Assembly: GCA_013298595.1 (NCBI GenBank)
Contig: JAAFIG010000044.1
Location: 1 to 34,120, forward strand
Direction of reading: 5' to 3'
DNA: 34,120 nucleotides
Source of the DNA: Deinococcales bacterium
Lineage (GTDB): Bacteria; Deinococcota; Deinococci; Deinococcales; JAAFIG01
A program made the translations under genes and the position numbers. This document shows positions 33,503-34,120 of the stretch, piece by piece (the stretch's first letter is position 1; the number at the start of each line of letters is the position of its first letter). The notes beneath the pieces were generated by a model that searched no databases, was not told the origin of the DNA, and saw only the letters and a program-made list of their open reading frames with translations.

Positions 33503-33897
33503 GTATTTGTCAGTTCTAGCATGAGAACCTCTAAGTGCTGCACAATCGAATCTCGGCAAACTTGGACATTCACACTGGCGGGTGGAACATCTGTCCAATC
33601 TCGGCGTTTATGTTCTGGTACACCCAAAGTAATTAAATCACAACCCATGGTGATGACCATATCTGCTGTGTTTAATTCAGTCGTGGTGACAAGCCGAGGA
33701 CGATGCCCTGTTACGTTAAACCCTTCTGAATCGAGAAAATCGGCAACGACAGGCATGATTGTGGCATCTGGTTCTGTGCCAGCACTGAGGATGGTTAATT
33801 CAAAGTGGTGCTGTTCAGCTAAACGCTTGGCGTAAGCCTCGGCAATCACACTTTTAGCGGCATGGTGCGGGCAAAGAAATAAAATAGTTTGAGGCAT
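33475..33897 (-). CDS. LMW protein-tyrosine-phosphatase/ArsC-like protein, altered P-loop
   Basis: 140 residues with the fold and length of low-molecular-weight phosphatases and thioredoxin-type arsenate reductases. The N-terminal loop reads CPHHAAKS (C9 to S16), CX5K, where active members have CX5R and usually Asn in the middle. A possible acid loop DWTDVPPAS is present. With Lys at position 15, phosphate binding may be altered, so the protein may have another activity. A Shine-Dalgarno sequence AAGGAG lies five bases before ATG 33897. It follows the truncated gene upstream by 11 bases, probably in one operon. Confidence 0.75.
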   Translation of the reverse strand: MPQTILFLCPHHAAKSVIAEAYAKRLAEQHHFELTILSAGTEPDATIMPVVADFLDSEGFNVTGHRPRLVTTTELNTADMVITMGCDLITLGVPEHKRRDWTDVPPASVNVQVCRDSIVQHLEVLMLELTNTYQPTLENR

Positions 33898-33908
33898 GGT
33901 GTCTCCTT

Positions 33909-34120
33909 TTAACTCAGTTCGGTATACAGGGCTTCAAAGATCAGGTGGCTTTGTTCAAGGGCGGCATGGTCGGTTTTGCAATTGCGTCGAATGCCTCGGC
34001 AGATGGTGTCTAAACCAATCGCTATTGGCTCGAGGTTAATTTCATGGATTTCATCAGCTTCGTTGATGATTCGGGCGATACGCCAAAGGGTTTGATCGGT
34101 CAGGTTGTATTCTTCTAAGA
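33909..34120 (-). CDS. 3' end of an unknown protein (partial)
   Basis: An open frame runs in from the right edge and stops at TAA (33909-33911), giving about 69 residues: LEEYNLTDQTLWRIARIINE, then LEPIAIGLDTICRGIRRNC and LIFEALYTELS. It looks helical. A CTCGAG copy (34031-34036) reads Leu-Glu in this frame, supporting that it is coding. No family recognised. It lies 11 bases upstream of the phosphatase-like gene. Confidence 0.6.
   Translation of the reverse strand, partial: LEEYNLTDQTLWRIARIINEADEIHEINLEPIAIGLDTICRGIRRNCKTDHAALEQSHLIFEALYTELS

Larger units (their letters stand above)
1..34120. repeat. Highly iterated palindrome CTCGAG, about 208 copies
   Basis: The exact hexamer CTCGAG was counted by hand about 208 times across the window. 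Base composition alone predicts about 7. Examples are 208-213, 3080-3085, 7811-7816, 18183-18188, 18194-18199, 18208-18213 and 34031-34036. Copies lie in genes on both strands, in all three reading phases (CTC GAG = Leu-Glu, xCT CGA Gxx = X-Arg-X, xxC TCG AGx = X-Ser-Ser/Arg), in promoters and in spacers. Flanking bases vary, so the core appears to be six bases. The largest gaps I see are 541-1479, 6774-7492 and 20152-20920. The hand count may be off by a few; the enrichment is not in doubt. Confidence 0.95.

Noticed and set aside
1-34120. CTCGAG copies as cloning (XhoI) artefacts
   Set aside because: They are spread through natural genes in every phase and number about 208; no vector or adapter sequence surrounds them.

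Overview
This 34 kb window reads as an ordinary, tightly packed bacterial chromosome segment of moderate GC (about 45% by eye; no composition was computed). It holds about 33 genes on both strands and no rRNA, tRNA, CRISPR array or recognisable transposase. Several features fit a member or relative of the Deinococcota, but this is inference: a secreted copper-amine-oxidase-stalk protein, many leaderless-type start sites with a TANNNT box 5-7 nt before the start codon, and LMW-phosphatase-like and RNA ligase genes. The low GC would be unusual for that phylum.

The dominant signal is not a gene. The 6-bp palindrome CTCGAG occurs about 208 times by hand count, roughly once per 164 bp, where about 7 would be expected from base composition. 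It lies in genes on both strands, in all three codon phases, in promoters and in spacers. It resembles in kind, but not in sequence, the highly iterated palindrome HIP1 (GCGATCGC) of cyanobacteria. It shapes codon choice: Leu-Glu pairs in resident genes are mostly CTC-GAG. A 32% GC gene at 6795-7445 has no copies and looks imported.

Layout: 1-3006, end of an unknown gene, a membrane diguanylate cyclase and a secreted stalk-domain protein. 3.1-6.8 kb, an XPB-like helicase and transketolase. 6.8-8.5 kb, accessory stretch with the AT-rich gene, a structured GC-rich repeat and an RHH/PIN toxin-antitoxin pair. 8.5-12.9 kb, a Cys-rich secreted protein, the DNA-uptake channel ComEC, a small lipoprotein and a ChrA transporter. 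13.0-16.1 kb, a degenerate HD-GYP protein, a structured 216-bp element with inverted ends, an acetyltransferase, the fluoride channel CrcB and signal peptidase I. 16.2-18.0 kb, a small membrane-anchored protein, a lipoprotein esterase and a frameshifted Uma2 gene. 18.1-21.6 kb, a secreted type I pullulanase behind a promoter whose spacer carries a LacI-type operator, closed by a strong terminator. 21.6-25.8 kb, a HicB-like protein, two conserved unknowns, a trypsin-like/PDZ protease, a small membrane protein, a META-domain protein and a Nudix hydrolase. 25.8-29.6 kb, a GH31 alpha-glucosidase (a plausible partner of the pullulanase in alpha-glucan use), a MOSC protein and a TauE/SafE permease. 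29.6-31.7 kb, a three-gene coupled operon of an unknown protein, an RNA ligase and an AbiEii-type nucleotidyltransferase behind a hairpin-masked, perfect Shine-Dalgarno sequence. This is the best candidate here for an undescribed system. 31.8 kb to the end, an APH-like kinase, a second Nudix hydrolase, an LMW-phosphatase-like protein with Lys in place of the P-loop Arg, and a truncated unknown.
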